Assembly (NCBI RefSeq): GCF_000002515.2
Contig: NC_006042.1
Span: 1,984,001-2,048,000 of the forward strand
Source of the DNA: Kluyveromyces lactis
Lineage: Eukaryota > Ascomycota > Saccharomycetes > Saccharomycetales > Saccharomycetaceae
DNA: 64,000 nucleotides
Direction: 5' to 3'
Shown: in pieces, positions 1 through 11,314 of the stretch
Position numbering within the stretch: the stretch's first letter is position 1
Layout of the letters: every line of letters starts with the position of its first letter
The notes under the pieces: model-generated
Told to the model about the DNA's origin: nothing
Seen by the model: only the letters and a program-made list of their open reading frames with translations
The model's database searches: none
Made by a program: the position numbers and the translations under genes

Positions 1-162
1 GACGAATTCGGGGAGCAAGCCCTTGTTACGACAAGTGGGAAACGGACTTAGTATACGGAAATAGATATGGCAGTAAGTAGGCAAGCTTAAGGGAAGAAGT
101 ACTGGTTGCGTGATGTTTCGATCACGTGCATTATAACTTTAATCCTTTCAAACACGAATAAA

Positions 163-3100
163 TCAATCGTATATATCAATTGGTGGTAATCTATCGACGT
201 TGTAGAACCAGTTGTTAGATTCCACCTCTTTGCAGAGCCAGTCCACTGGGAATACTACCAAATGGCCATGTATACGTTCCAATAATTTTTTTGCAGTTTC
301 ACGATCGAACATACGGTCTTTCGTACCGTAAAGAAGCTGCGATGTCATTTTCATCTTGAATATGTTGTCAGTAGCTGCATGTTGGTTATTATATTGACGA
401 TCTGCATTCTCGGAGTTTTTACTTTCTTCGTTGGATACAGCTCGATTACCCTCATCAACGCTGTCCATTGCAATATCGCTGGCAGATAGTTCGAAAAGAT
501 GTTTACCCTTTTCGAGAGTGACATTTGTAGATTCTACCTCGCTTGGAACGCGCTCAATGGCATCCATAGCATCATGAGACGATGCTATAACAGCCGGTGT
601 TTTGCCTAGTCTTTTTCTCTCTAGTTGTATGGCTTTATCCTGGTATGAATCAAAGCCCTTGTAAAACGTTTGGAATTCCTTATACTCCCGCCATGTTTGC
701 ACTGAACTATCCGGCTGGCAATGGAAGACCATTCTGAAAAGAACAGTGTTCCTTAAAGCAATCGTAAACCATAGATCCTGAGAAAAAGACTCGCATAATG
801 GATCATCGAACTGATATGGATCAATGTATTGAGCAGCAGATAGATTGGAGGTTTGCTCGCTGATTGGTGGTAGCATTTGTTTAAGCATCCCTTCCACCAT
901 TTCATCGTCCAATTGACCTTTGTCGGCAAAGCTGTCTTGAAAGTTTTGAGTTCTGTGTTTTGCAATGGTTACGTCACCATTTTTTTTAACTTCGTACAAT
1001 CCTTTCTCCTTCTTGAAGGACAGGTATTGTAGGTAGCACAATCTCTTCAAAAGCTTCCATTTGTTCATATATTTGACGTGGGAACTGTTTAGGTACTCTT
1101 CCACATTTGCCCTATCCGGGAGAATGGATGAAAATCTCTCGTTTGTGGCTTTATCTATTGTATTGTTGAGAATTTCTTCGCCCCAGGCCTTTAATTGCTT
1201 GGAAACATCGTTGTAAATAGCTGGTTTGGAATCGACATTCTTCCAATTGTCTGGACCGTGACCATCTACATCGCGATCGTGGAAGGAGTTATTTATCAAT
1301 CTTGAATCAGAACTGATATTCTTCTTATCTCTTATGCCCCTATTTGCTTCTCCAGCACGGTAATTAAAGGAGTGGTACGCAGACTTAATATCTACATGAA
1401 CATATCTGTTTTTTTTTCTTTCAGGAAGAGGTGCAGGCTTGTTGTCATTTAGCGACTCTCCTAATTTATCCTCTGAATTGTTTGCTGTCTGTAGTTGTTG
1501 AATTATACCAAAATTTTCCACTGTATCTTGGTATTTCTCGTACCATTGAGGACTATGTTTTTCGTTGAGAATTTCTCTAAACGCTAGCTCTACCATAGCA
1601 CTTTCATTTTTAGTGGAATCCTTCATTTTACTGAGTGCTTCGAGAGGAATGGTGTTTAAAGTATTTGAATTCAATTGCGCCATAATTCTTAGTTTCTCGA
1701 ACTTTCTTTCGATAAATTCAACCAAGTCCACATCACATCCTAGATGTTCTCTCATCAATCTTTGTCTTAATTCGAACGGGAATCTACCAGCCAAATACTC
1801 CTTTCCATTCATTCTGGATTCAACTAGTTCTTTATCTCTTACAATCACGGCAACTTCACTATCTCTGTTACCCAACATAGATCTTTCATTGATATTGGCA
1901 CTACCGATAATACAGCTACGGTCGTCAACTATCATAACTTTAGCATGCACATAAAGTTGTTCTGTCACTAGCTTATCATCTGCACCTATTGTTGACCACT
2001 TCCTTAATGAATAGAATTGAATATACTGGATAGGATCAATATTTAATTTCTTAAGCTTTGCAAATATCGACGTTTCTCCTCTGGATATTGACTGATATTG
2101 GCATTGCATAATAACTCTAACACTAGAACCCTCAGCTTCATCCACCTCAGCGTTGAAACCAGGCATTAATGGAATTACAATAAAAGCCATCCAAGGTTTT
2201 CCTTCGCTATTGGCTTTGACAATTCTGTCCACAATTGCATCACCAATTTTATTTTCAATAACTACACCATCCCAACTAGAGCTTGTCACAAAAAATTGAT
2301 TCTCGATGTAAATATAGTAATCAGACGTTTCTATCAGCTTCAAATATGCGTTTTGAATCGAATGCTCTGTGTCTTTCAATCCTAGTGACCAATTACCTGC
2401 ACTTCTGATTACCTGAATTTCACAAGTGGATTGGTCTTTAAGTTCCTGGAAGAAATATGAGTTCTCGAGTTCATCTTTTGTCAAATCTGATGCTGGAGTT
2501 AGTAAGGGAGTAGGTCTACTAGGACGTTTTTGTCGTAGGAGGTAATTCCATCTTTGGGTAAAATGTCTAGACAAATCTCTTGCGGGCTCACCAACTGTCA
2601 TCATTTGGACATCATGCCAAGGCATTCTAGGTACCATTGATCTGTCATACATGGACTGGAATGGCTTATCTAGGTCGTAGAAGTCGCACACTCTTGCATT
2701 GGAATAGTCTTTACCAGGAAATATCTGATCTTCTAAATCCGTTTGTTCATCATGCAAAACATGGTCTGGAGTATCAAATCTCCCGTAACATAAATCAATT
2801 CCTCCCACAAATGCTACAGTATTATCAATAACTGTGAACTTCTCATGATGGGCCCAGAAATATGTATTTTGTAGCCACTGGTTTGGAGATCTGATTACAT
2901 GGATATTATGATGTAAACTTAAAAGCGAATGCTTAGTCCAAAGAGAATCTGTTCCAACTGTCGAACCAACATTTCTATAGACAACAATGAAGATTTTGAC
3001 ATTCTGCTCTGCTTTTTCTTTCAAAATACGATCGATACGATAATTCTGATTTCCTCGCACAGGGCGTCTCATATATAATTCTGGAGATAACCACCAATCG

Positions 3101-4971
3101 TGGATGAAAATAACATCTTTAGCCATTCTTAGAGCTTCGCTCAATGACCAGAAGTAGTCTCTACCATCGACCAAGAATTTGCAAAAACAGTTTTGTCTGA
3201 CAGGAGCAAAACTGTCGAATCGATACTTTTGTGACCAGATCGTAGACTTCGACATATCTATAATTGATTTTACCCAAAGTTTCATTAAGTATTCAGATTT
3301 GACAATCATCTGCAATTTTCGCTCACTATTCTCTAAAGTTATCAGCAACTTTGTGGATATTTTAGATTTTAAATTGTCATGTTGAAATGGATCGAAATCG
3401 ATTTCTTCCAAGTCGTTGGTAGAATAACCAGAACATGAAATTTTAAATTTGCTATCAACAAGGAATACGTCTAGTGGTGTTGTTGAATAGATGTCACTCA
3501 CATAAGTGATATATGAATGCCTTACCAGAAACCATTTCGTTGTATGTCTCTCGATCATAGCCTTGAAATCGTTAAATTTAAAATGTGAAACACGCCAGCC
3601 TTGTGATTTTGCAGTCGATCTTATTAACATATATCCTTGTTTTCCATGGTATCCGTTCTCATAGCTTAATAATGTACCGATAGGAGACATTTCGTAAAAT
3701 TGGAATAATCTATTGGCTTGCGGTCTCAATGATAGCGCCACGTTCAAGAGTTTCAAATATCTTTCAATTCTGTAATGCATTGGCTTGTTGCTATCATCTT
3801 GATCCTGAAACAAGGGTCGCAAGTGCTTTGACTGATACCTCTCAGTTGATAACTGAGTGGAAGATCTTGGAGTAAAATTCATTTCGGGCGGCTCATGATT
3901 TCCAGCATTACTGTTGAAATTTTTTTCATTTGACATGTCTCTTTTCTTCTTCAAATGATCGTCGAATCTGGGGAAATGAGGCAAATGCATCTCGCTGTAT
4001 CTATTATTGTCAATGTAAAATTTGTTAACAGTATTTTGTTGAAAAGAAGTTAATTTCAAGCGATTATGAAGGGATGCCACATCTTTGTACGATCGTACTA
4101 TCTCCCATTTCAAACGATTTTCACCGATCCCGTATTCCATCTCCAGTAGATACTTTGTATGATATCCTTCCTTAAAATTCGGATTATCTGGATTTACAGA
4201 TCTGTCTGAGTGCATAGACGAGGCAATGGATAAACGTCTTCTGATATTAGGACGAGAATTCTCTGGAATTGGAAGAGGTTTAACAGATATTGATACTATT
4301 GTAAGAAGCAAAGGCGCTCTAGTGACCCCATTATCATCTTTCATAAAAATCGAACCTGCTAGTAATGCAGCAGGCGAACCTGCCAGCATAGTATCGACGA
4401 AATCAGAGGCCATATCCTGTATGTAAACGTCATGTTCGTTCATAGTTTCGTGTGTTGCAGTGGATTGTTCTCTTTCGCCGATTCCTGGCCATTGATTTTT
4501 GGTGACGTTAGTTAATTTCGATAGTCTTCTTATTGCTTGGCCGAACTCTTTCTTCCAAAACATGTCTTGATAATTCCTTCGAAACTTCCTATTTCCCTGA
4601 AAAGCACTCTGGTTCGTTTCTTCAACACTATCATGCTCCACGTCTTGATCCCCAGAGTCAGTTCTTTTGTCATAAACAGAGGAATTTGGGACCCCCATAA
4701 ACTTCAAATTCTTAACACTTGCTTCAAAATCAGAATTATGTGTATCTTGATCAGTGTTTGCTCTGTTTTCAGCAGCACTACTCTCGGCATCCGTATAACT
4801 TTCACCATCCATTGATTGGGAACTAGCCTCATTCAATGTTCTGCTTGGCTTTTCAAGTCCATTTTCAGATACATTCTGCATCGAACCTGGATTCCTTCTC
4901 ATTGACAACTCTCCAGCCTCATCCTTAATTCCAGGAATGACCTGGCCATGATACTCAGTATCCTGGAGCAT
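163..4971 (-). CDS. SPO14: Phospholipase D1 (Spo14-like)
   Basis: Phosphatidylcholine-hydrolysing, PIP2-dependent phospholipase D that makes phosphatidic acid; in S. cerevisiae it is needed for prospore membrane formation and Sec14-bypass secretion. The protein has about 1602 residues against 1683 in S. cerevisiae. A long low-complexity acidic/serine-rich N terminus is followed by a PX domain (about 215-430), a PH domain (about 440-590) and the catalytic region. Both HKD motifs are intact: HHEKFTVID near residue 707 and YVHAKVMIVDD near residue 1008, the latter followed by GSANINERSMLG. The C-terminal tail is long and ends in a conserved-looking hydrophobic block. The open frame extends 13 codons further upstream through a TTG, but the first ATG is at 4971 and is taken as the start. 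It lies tail-out at the left edge and has a 2 kb intergenic region upstream that it shares with the GATA factor gene. Confidence 0.96.
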   Translation of the reverse strand: MLQDTEYHGQVIPGIKDEAGELSMRRNPGSMQNVSENGLEKPSRTLNEASSQSMDGESYTDAESSAAENRANTDQDTHNSDFEASVKNLKFMGVPNSSVYDKRTDSGDQDVEHDSVEETNQSAFQGNRKFRRNYQDMFWKKEFGQAIRRLSKLTNVTKNQWPGIGEREQSTATHETMNEHDVYIQDMASDFVDTMLAGSPAALLAGSIFMKDDNGVTRAPLLLTIVSISVKPLPIPENSRPNIRRRLSIASSMHSDRSVNPDNPNFKEGYHTKYLLEMEYGIGENRLKWEIVRSYKDVASLHNRLKLTSFQQNTVNKFYIDNNRYSEMHLPHFPRFDDHLKKKRDMSNEKNFNSNAGNHEPPEMNFTPRSSTQLSTERYQSKHLRPLFQDQDDSNKPMHYRIERYLKLLNVALSLRPQANRLFQFYEMSPIGTLLSYENGYHGKQGYMLIRSTAKSQGWRVSHFKFNDFKAMIERHTTKWFLVRHSYITYVSDIYSTTPLDVFLVDSKFKISCSGYSTNDLEEIDFDPFQHDNLKSKISTKLLITLENSERKLQMIVKSEYLMKLWVKSIIDMSKSTIWSQKYRFDSFAPVRQNCFCKFLVDGRDYFWSLSEALRMAKDVIFIHDWWLSPELYMRRPVRGNQNYRIDRILKEKAEQNVKIFIVVYRNVGSTVGTDSLWTKHSLLSLHHNIHVIRSPNQWLQNTYFWAHHEKFTVIDNTVAFVGGIDLCYGRFDTPDHVLHDEQTDLEDQIFPGKDYSNARVCDFYDLDKPFQSMYDRSMVPRMPWHDVQMMTVGEPARDLSRHFTQRWNYLLRQKRPSRPTPLLTPASDLTKDELENSYFFQELKDQSTCEIQVIRSAGNWSLGLKDTEHSIQNAYLKLIETSDYYIYIENQFFVTSSSWDGVVIENKIGDAIVDRIVKANSEGKPWMAFIVIPLMPGFNAEVDEAEGSSVRVIMQCQYQSISRGETSIFAKLKKLNIDPIQYIQFYSLRKWSTIGADDKLVTEQLYVHAKVMIVDDRSCIIGSANINERSMLGNRDSEVAVIVRDKELVESRMNGKEYLAGRFPFELRQRLMREHLGCDVDLVEFIERKFEKLRIMAQLNSNTLNTIPLEALSKMKDSTKNESAMVELAFREILNEKHSPQWYEKYQDTVENFGIIQQLQTANNSEDKLGESLNDNKPAPLPERKKNRYVHVDIKSAYHSFNYRAGEANRGIRDKKNISSDSRLINNSFHDRDVDGHGPDNWKNVDSKPAIYNDVSKQLKAWGEEILNNTIDKATNERFSSILPDRANVEEYLNSSHVKYMNKWKLLKRLCYLQYLSFKKEKGLYEVKKNGDVTIAKHRTQNFQDSFADKGQLDDEMVEGMLKQMLPPISEQTSNLSAAQYIDPYQFDDPLCESFSQDLWFTIALRNTVLFRMVFHCQPDSSVQTWREYKEFQTFYKGFDSYQDKAIQLERKRLGKTPAVIASSHDAMDAIERVPSEVESTNVTLEKGKHLFELSASDIAMDSVDEGNRAVSNEESKNSENADRQYNNQHAATDNIFKMKMTSQLLYGTKDRMFDRETAKKLLERIHGHLVVFPVDWLCKEVESNNWFYNVDRLPPIDIYD

Positions 4972-6997
4972 TTTCTCTCGTTTGCAATTCTTATATCCCC
5001 TCACACTCAAGTAAAGTAATGGCAGATATATTACTGCGCAATGATTTACACTAAATCATCTCTCTTGGACCAAGTTTTGTTTCATGTAGTGTGTTATTTA
5101 TATCTGTATTTATTTTACGTGTGCATTTATGAGGGCGGTTGCAGTCAGACAGAAATAACTAATCACGTGATTTGTATTTTTTTCTTTCGAAAGAAGAACA
5201 TAGCGTTGCTCTGCCTTTATATTTTTTTGGGATCCCCCAGAACTTTATATTTGGGTCGGCCCAAATCTGGTTAACCACATAGACGTGATACAATATATGT
5301 AAATATACGGTAATGGTACATCGTTACTGGAGAAATAATATTTCACCATTGCTGCCTTAAAGTAGCCAGCAGTGCACCTTTCGCGAACTTATGGATTGTC
5401 CGAATACCAGTTCCAGCCCCTTCACTAGATGGAACTTTTCAGGACCTACATTGTACCTACATTACAAACAAAGCGTGCACGATTAGGGATACATTGACAC
5501 ATTTTAATCAGTATCCAATCGTAAACAAGAATAATACCAGCTTTTCTAGAAAAATACTACCCAAGTTTCAGCTCAACAACCCAGACTCGGTTCTCCAGCT
5601 CCATAGATTAAGAGAAACTTCCTTATCGATAAAGATATCCCGCACGTAACCGATCTATAGTTCTGGGTGGTCTTTTAGGTCAGTCAATTCCGTGGCCTTA
5701 TCAACGATAAGGAAAAACGAAAATTTTGAGGGAAAGAGAAAGAGAGGGAGATAGGCCAAGAACATCCATATTACCCGGATGCATTAGATATCATTTCTAC
5801 GGGCCGTTCTTGGTTGTTTGGCCGAAATATTATTGTTACCCGGATTTATCATCGATTACTTGGAACTGGACATTACATTCTTCTGTAGTAGTCCTGGAAG
5901 TCATGATAGATTTCCAGCACTAGCTACAAGCCACACGCTGAAGATATTGCATTCTATATTTCATGGGTTCTCTTATCGTCAGGTTGAGCCGATGATCAAA
6001 AACAGAAAATATGGGCCATCGAAAAAGATTTAGTACAGCTGGGTCTACCATCTTATCTGTACGTTCACTCATACCTGCTGAAATGTGTCAAATCTTCAGC
6101 TACTTGAAAGGCCCGATAATCTATGATGACAGACACAACGTGTCTGCTATCTGGATGTGAAAAATTCCAGCCATTTCTGTTTCCTGTCTCGCTTGATATC
6201 AATATTGGCTCTCTTTATCGCGAATATTTTCGTTCAGTATATATTTGCATACATTTTTTTTTTTGGGCCACCTGTGATATTTTAAATTTGTACCTTTCTT
6301 ATCTAACGTTGAGCATTTTTAGCTATATACTCATCTTATACCGTCACGTTGGGTCAAAAGGAACACAGGATTGCATTAGACTCCATATAAGATTGGGGTC
6401 ACTTGGGTTTCAGCTTAGTCTCGGCTTTATCATAAGCTCATCGTCGATAAAACCCTTCTAAGAGTTGAGAAAAAAAAAATTCATCACCACATATCAACCT
6501 GTGAAGAAGATCTGAGTGTTTGGAAATAAATTATCTATTGAAGAATTTTCCTTTGATCTCAGTTTCTTGACAAGATAAGCGCCTTTAGTTACTAGTTCAG
6601 CCTTCATTCCCATACCTTCGCTAGTTCCGGGATTTACAGTGGCATTGATTCTATCAGCTACAAAACGTACTGAATATTTTGGTTTTGTTTTAATCACTTG
6701 GTTAAATCGAAGATCAAAGAAGTAGTAATCGAAACAAAAAATAAAAGAGTCAGCTTTGTACTGCTCCGTCAGTTTCAGTTTACGACACATACCATAAACC
6801 CTTGCTACTTTATTCTATATTTTGGATTGCCATTCTATAACAATTCATGCTTCTGAGAAACTTGTTATCATAAAACGGTCATTTTTAAGCACAGATTGAT
6901 GATCAGTTTCGAAGTTCAAAAGAATAAAGTACGAGATTAGCTTTTTTGTTTGAATTGAGATAAGAGCAACCTATCATTTGATTGTTTCCGCTGAAGT
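4972..6997. promoter_or_regulatory. 2 kb divergent intergenic region, SPO14/GATA factor
   Basis: No supported gene lies here. Exact GATAAG/CTTATC cores occur at 5622-5627, 5697-5702, 5706-5711, 5972-5977, 6052-6057, 6298-6303, 6574-6579 and 6959-6964, a density well above expectation for about 2 kb. GATAAG is the binding core of the yeast nitrogen GATA factors (Gln3, Gat1, Dal80, Gzf3). Two Reb1-type TTACCCGG sites sit at 5771-5778 and 5836-5843. A CACGTG lies in the SPO14-proximal part near 5165. A 7 bp inverted repeat with a 4 nt loop is at 5249-5266. The only sizeable open frame (98 codons on the minus strand ending at 6494) is not recognisable. Confidence 0.7.
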
Positions 6998-8512
6998 ATG
7001 ACACTTGAAGAAAAAAGTAGTACCGTGATTGCGGCGGTCAATCAGCCTGCCGTTTTATCCGATAGTCGTGATCAGATAATAAACGACATGAAGGAACAGA
7101 AAAGGACCGATCCTGTTGCTGTTTTGTATCCAGTACGGTCCAATGATTCCAGTGCAAGTTCTAGTCGGAAAAGCGGCTCTGATGCTCGAAACATGGATGA
7201 TACGATAAAGGACATCAAACCGAATAATCCTGCAAGCAACCCTGTCTGTAAGAACTGTTATACGTCAACTACACCGCTCTGGCGTAGGGATGAGCATGGG
7301 TCTGTCTTGTGTAATGCATGTGGTCTATTTTTGAAGTTGCACGGGAGACCAAGACCTATCAGTTTGAAGACTGACGTTATCAAATCCCGTAATCGGAAGT
7401 CATCTCATCACGATAGTCCGAACGACAAGAAGAGGAAAGACCCCGCTTTGCTAACACCGAACAGTTCTACAAAGAAGAAAAAAAACAATGCTTACAATAT
7501 GAATAATGACATTGTTACACAGAATGACAATGCACATCAAAACCACCAAGCTCAGACTTCTCAGCAATTTCCGCAGCCATTAACACCCCAGGTCAGTTGG
7601 CAAAGTCAAAATGTTGAGCTCTCTGAGGATATGAAGTTCCATAAAATCCTGCCAAAGAATAACCAGGGCAAAGGCAACCCACTGCCACATCTATCCAACA
7701 TTCTGTCCGTTTCTAGCGCTACTCCCATGACAGGTGACTTCCCAACTCCAAATTCCCCTAGATTATCACATTTACACAGACCACCGCCACATCTAGCCAC
7801 CATCAATGAGATCTTATCGAATAGCAACGCTCAACATATGTCTCAGACTTCACCTCCGGCGCAGTTTAGTCAATCAACAGTTGGGAAACCATTAGACAAT
7901 TCGAGCTCTAATCATCAGCAACAACAAGGCACTCAACTTCCAAGCATCATGAGTAACCATTCTCAACAGTCATTACAAAACACTGCCGTACTACCTCCTG
8001 CTCAGCTGCCGCTGCAACAGCAACCACAACCTCAACTATCTCAACCATTACTGATGCAACAGGAAAGTAAATCTTCATATTTTTCTACGTCTCCTCCCCC
8101 GCTAGAACTGCAGCACACTGTCGCTCACAGTACGTCTTCATCATCAAGTAACCTGCATTTTAATTCACAATCTCAACAACAATCAGTTCGCCAACAACCA
8201 CAACAAAATCAACGCCCACAAGAATCAGCTGCGTCGAACCAATGTACGCAATCGAGCGCTAATGTTACCTTGTCAAATGATATACTGAATAATTCACATC
8301 CTCCAACCTCGCCGGTAATAAAGGAAGAATCTAAACCCTCCGTATCTTTGATTCTGCAATCTCAAGAAGAAGTAATAAAACTGAAAACAAGAATTAGCGA
8401 ACTAGAACTAGTTACAGATCTCTACAAACGACATGTCTTTGAACTCGATTCGAGATGTAAGGCATTAGAACAAGAACTCCTATCAGTTCATCGGCAACAA
8501 CAAAAACAGTGA
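6998..8512 (+). CDS. GZF3: GATA zinc-finger transcription factor (Gzf3/Dal80 family)
   Basis: Nitrogen catabolite repression regulator. One GATA-type zinc finger is present at residues 84-108 (C84, C87, C105, C108; CxNC-x17-CNAC form) followed by the basic tail [19 protein letters not shown], which is characteristic of the Dal80/Gzf3 repressor branch. The middle is rich in Gln, Ser and Pro. A C-terminal heptad coiled coil (about 455-500, [14 protein letters not shown]...) matches the leucine zipper by which Dal80 and Gzf3 dimerise. At 504 residues it is closer to Gzf3 (551) than Dal80 (269). Neighbours place it at the ancestral locus of both: SPO14 and DID2 flank DAL80 on S. cerevisiae chr XI, CCT7 and MDV1 flank GZF3 on chr X. 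It is therefore the single pre-duplication ortholog of the pair. The GATAAG-rich upstream region suggests auto- and cross-regulation by GATA factors. Confidence 0.93.
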   Translation: MTLEEKSSTVIAAVNQPAVLSDSRDQIINDMKEQKRTDPVAVLYPVRSNDSSASSSRKSGSDARNMDDTIKDIKPNNPASNPVCKNCYTSTTPLWRRDEHGSVLCNACGLFLKLHGRPRPISLKTDVIKSRNRKSSHHDSPNDKKRKDPALLTPNSSTKKKKNNAYNMNNDIVTQNDNAHQNHQAQTSQQFPQPLTPQVSWQSQNVELSEDMKFHKILPKNNQGKGNPLPHLSNILSVSSATPMTGDFPTPNSPRLSHLHRPPPHLATINEILSNSNAQHMSQTSPPAQFSQSTVGKPLDNSSSNHQQQQGTQLPSIMSNHSQQSLQNTAVLPPAQLPLQQQPQPQLSQPLLMQQESKSSYFSTSPPPLELQHTVAHSTSSSSSNLHFNSQSQQQSVRQQPQQNQRPQESAASNQCTQSSANVTLSNDILNNSHPPTSPVIKEESKPSVSLILQSQEEVIKLKTRISELELVTDLYKRHVFELDSRCKALEQELLSVHRQQQKQ

Positions 8513-8955
8513 AATTTCAGCTGTCAAATTTTGACATGTATTCCTATCCACTGTTATTTCTGTTACGTTAAAACATTTAATTCTCATGGTATGCGGTACG
8601 ATAACTATATAGTGTAAATATCTATACGCGTTTCTTACACATTTTAATAAGCATAGATGACAACATATCAGTCCGCGTTTGACTATCCCATCTGTCATAT
8701 GCAATCGCTAACGGATTCTTCCAATACTGTATTATTGGTAGGGTAACACTACTATGATTTCTTGAAATCGCCCTTCTATCTCTCAACTTGAATTTAGAAG
8801 AGAGAGTGGATTAAGGATGGAGTTACTATTACAGTATGTTCCAGAGGAATACGACGTCTGGTCCCGGTGAAACAGGATCATAATATTGGAAAATACGCTT
8901 TGAGACATTTCTATACTCGAAAGATAATTTTATTCGTACGTTCTAATTCGGCATC
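8513..8955. other. Intergenic, GATA factor 3' / DID2 promoter
   Basis: 443 bp between two genes on the same strand. It contains the 3' UTR of the GATA factor gene and the promoter of DID2. No open frame of interest, repeat or RNA gene was recognised. Confidence 0.5.
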
Positions 8956-9570
8956 ATGTCTCGCAATTCTATGAACTTGGAGAATACTTTATTTCAATTG
9001 AAATTCACTGCAAAGCAGTTGAACAAACAAGCTGCCAAGGCTGCCAAAGAGGAGAAACAGGAGGTTAATAAGCTCAAGAAGATAATAAATGAGAGTGAAG
9101 AGATTGGTAAACTATATGCGTCTAATGCTATCAGAAAGCGCAATGAAAGAGTCCAACTCTTAAAATTGGCATCAAGAGTAGATGCAGTCGCATCAAGAGT
9201 ACAAACTGCTGTCACTATGAGACAAGTATCAACGTCTATGGCACAAGTATGTCGCGGGATGGACAAAGCACTTCAGTCAATGAACTTGCAGCAGATCACA
9301 ATGGTTATGGATAAATTTGAACAACAATTTGAAGACCTTGACGCAAGCGTTAACGTATATGAGGATATGGGAGCGAACGCAGATGCAGTTGTAGTCGATG
9401 GTGATAAAGTTGACGAACTAATGAATCAAGTAGCAGACGAAAATGGGCTAGAGTTGAAACATTCGGCTGCATTAACTGACTTACCTGATGTAAAGGAAGC
9501 ACCGGCTGCTGTAGTCAACGAAGAAAAAGAGGATAAGCTTGCAGAAAGATTAAGGGCACTTCGTGGTTGA
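8956..9570 (+). CDS. DID2: ESCRT-III associated protein Did2 (CHMP1 family)
   Basis: Class E Vps protein that binds ESCRT-III on endosomes and recruits and regulates the AAA ATPase Vps4 in multivesicular-body sorting. At 204 residues it has the same length as S. cerevisiae Did2. It shows the Snf7-family layout: a basic helical N-terminal half (AKQLNKQAAKAAKEEK...) and an acidic C-terminal half. The extreme C terminus (DKLAERLRALRG) matches the MIM1 motif that docks to the Vps4 MIT domain. It is transcribed toward CCT7, the two stops being about 90 bp apart. The neighbourhood matches YKR035W-A next to DAL80 and CAF4. Confidence 0.95.
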   Translation: MSRNSMNLENTLFQLKFTAKQLNKQAAKAAKEEKQEVNKLKKIINESEEIGKLYASNAIRKRNERVQLLKLASRVDAVASRVQTAVTMRQVSTSMAQVCRGMDKALQSMNLQQITMVMDKFEQQFEDLDASVNVYEDMGANADAVVVDGDKVDELMNQVADENGLELKHSAALTDLPDVKEAPAAVVNEEKEDKLAERLRALRG

Positions 9571-9658
9571 TAATAGTGTTCAATATACTATTAGGAAACT
9601 CTAAGTAAGTAGTGTACATGGTATATTAATTACAGGATATAAGTAGGAAGAATTTAAC

Positions 9659-11314
9659 TTATTGCATTGGCATTGGCATTCCTCTTCCTCTAGCACCTTG
9701 TGGAGGAGCCATACTAGCTCCTGCAGAGTCACTCTCTTTATTCTTAATGGTTTCATCCACGGACAAAATCAGGTTGGTAGCTTCAGTAGCACTGCTTAGG
9801 GCATTAATCTTGACTAAAGCAGGTTCCCAGACAAATTTGTTGAAATTATCACCGATGGTTTCATTGTCAAAATCAACACCATACCACTTCTCACCTTTAC
9901 TGTGAGCCATTCTTAGTCTGTTCAAGATTTCCACAGAGTCGAAACCTGCGTTTTCACTTAACTGTCTTGGTATAACTTCTAATGCTTTGGCAAATGCATT
10001 GATAATTAATTGTTGTTTACCGGCAATGGTCTTTGAATAATCTCTTAGATATTTTGAGATTTCCATTTCTATAGCACCACCACCACCTACTACTAGTTTA
10101 TTTTGTAGAGCCCTTTTAACGATCATAATAGCATCATGTAGGGATCTTTCAACTTCAGCGATAACTTGTTCAGCACCACCTCTAAGTAGCAACGTACAGG
10201 TTTTAGCTTGTGGACATCCTTTGAAAAGGTTGTAACGTTCAGAACCAATTTGCACTTCTTCAAACAGTTCACAAGTTCCTAGATGTTCTGGTTTTATGTC
10301 AGAAGTGGTAGATTGCACAGAGCCTCCGACAGCCTGGATAACACGGTTCATATCTTCAGTTGCGACTCTACCGGCACAGAAGATGTTCCTATCAGCAAAA
10401 TATTGAGTGGCCAAGTCACCAATTGGTAATTTAGATAAAATGATGTTGGCACCTGTGTCTTCAATTTGTTGTAACTTATCCAAAATGATTTGCCATTCAG
10501 CATCAACGATAGCTTGGTAATCTTCGACATGTTCAACTCTCACTTCTGCATTATCTTTTTCTGCCTTTAGTTCTAATTCAACGTTTAGAGAAAGGATCTT
10601 AGGATTCTTGAAAGTCTTTGGTTGTTGTTCGAACCCAGCGTACGAGAAAGTCTTTTGGAAGGCGACACCGTCAACGAATAAAGAATCTTCCATAGCCCCA
10701 CCAGAAATCTTTTTGATACCAATCAATTTATCATCAAGATCTTCTTGATCTAATGTTAACACTGCATCCACACACATCTTCACAAAGAAATCAGCGTTAT
10801 TATTGATTAACTTAGAGGACATCGCGGTTCTAGCACAACGTTCTAGCAAATCTCTTGAATTGTTTTCATTGGAAATATCAACCGCAATTTCATTGATTTT
10901 AGCTACAGCCAGTTCTACTGCCTTTCTGTAACCCTTCATGATAATATGAGAAGAGATTCCTTCTTCTAAGAAAGGCTTTGCTTCCTTCATCAATTCACCA
11001 GCTAAAATGGTCACACTTGTGGTACCATCACCAACTTCAGCATCCTGAGCTCTGGAAATGTCAACTAGTGTCTTCGCTGCTGGATGAACAACGTCTAATA
11101 ATTTAAGAATTGTAGCACCATCGTTGGAGATAGTCGTCTTACCGTTAGATGTCACAATCAATATATCAGAACCTAACGGACCCAAAGTTGGTTTCAACGT
11201 ATCTTGAATTGCCAAACAGGCATTGATGTTAGAGATGATTTGGCCTCTACCCTGGGAGGAATCGGTTCCCTCCTTAAGGACAACAATAGTAGGTGTTTGA
11301 TTGCCAAAGTTCAT
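9659..11314 (-). CDS. CCT7: Chaperonin TRiC/CCT subunit eta
   Basis: Subunit of the cytosolic type II chaperonin that folds actin, tubulin and WD40 proteins. 551 residues from the ATG at 11314 ([10 protein letters not shown]...), against 550 in S. cerevisiae and near-identical by memory. A longer open frame upstream begins only at TTG and is not supported. ATP-site motifs are visible: [10 protein letters not shown] near 64-73 and GDGTTS at 95-100, plus the GGGAIE stretch of the C-terminal equatorial domain. The C terminus ends in the Gly/Met-rich tail [12 protein letters not shown] typical of Cct7. It converges on DID2. The S. cerevisiae gene (YJL111W) is adjacent to GZF3 and MDV1, so order is conserved. 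Confidence 0.97.
   Translation of the reverse strand: MNFGNQTPTIVVLKEGTDSSQGRGQIISNINACLAIQDTLKPTLGPLGSDILIVTSNGKTTISNDGATILKLLDVVHPAAKTLVDISRAQDAEVGDGTTSVTILAGELMKEAKPFLEEGISSHIIMKGYRKAVELAVAKINEIAVDISNENNSRDLLERCARTAMSSKLINNNADFFVKMCVDAVLTLDQEDLDDKLIGIKKISGGAMEDSLFVDGVAFQKTFSYAGFEQQPKTFKNPKILSLNVELELKAEKDNAEVRVEHVEDYQAIVDAEWQIILDKLQQIEDTGANIILSKLPIGDLATQYFADRNIFCAGRVATEDMNRVIQAVGGSVQSTTSDIKPEHLGTCELFEEVQIGSERYNLFKGCPQAKTCTLLLRGGAEQVIAEVERSLHDAIMIVKRALQNKLVVGGGGAIEMEISKYLRDYSKTIAGKQQLIINAFAKALEVIPRQLSENAGFDSVEILNRLRMAHSKGEKWYGVDFDNETIGDNFNKFVWEPALVKINALSSATEATNLILSVDETIKNKESDSAGASMAPPQGARGRGMPMPMQ

Noticed and set aside
5160-5200. CACGTG as a possible centromere CDEI
   Set aside because: No long AT-rich CDEII with a CDEIII (TCCGAA-type) follows here or at the other CACGTG sites near 17685, 18324, 21438 and 35920.
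6494-6790. 98-codon minus-strand open frame with ATG upstream of the GATA factor gene
   Set aside because: No recognisable motif, overlaps a GATAAG site and lies in a promoter. Kept as an unproven possibility, not annotated.
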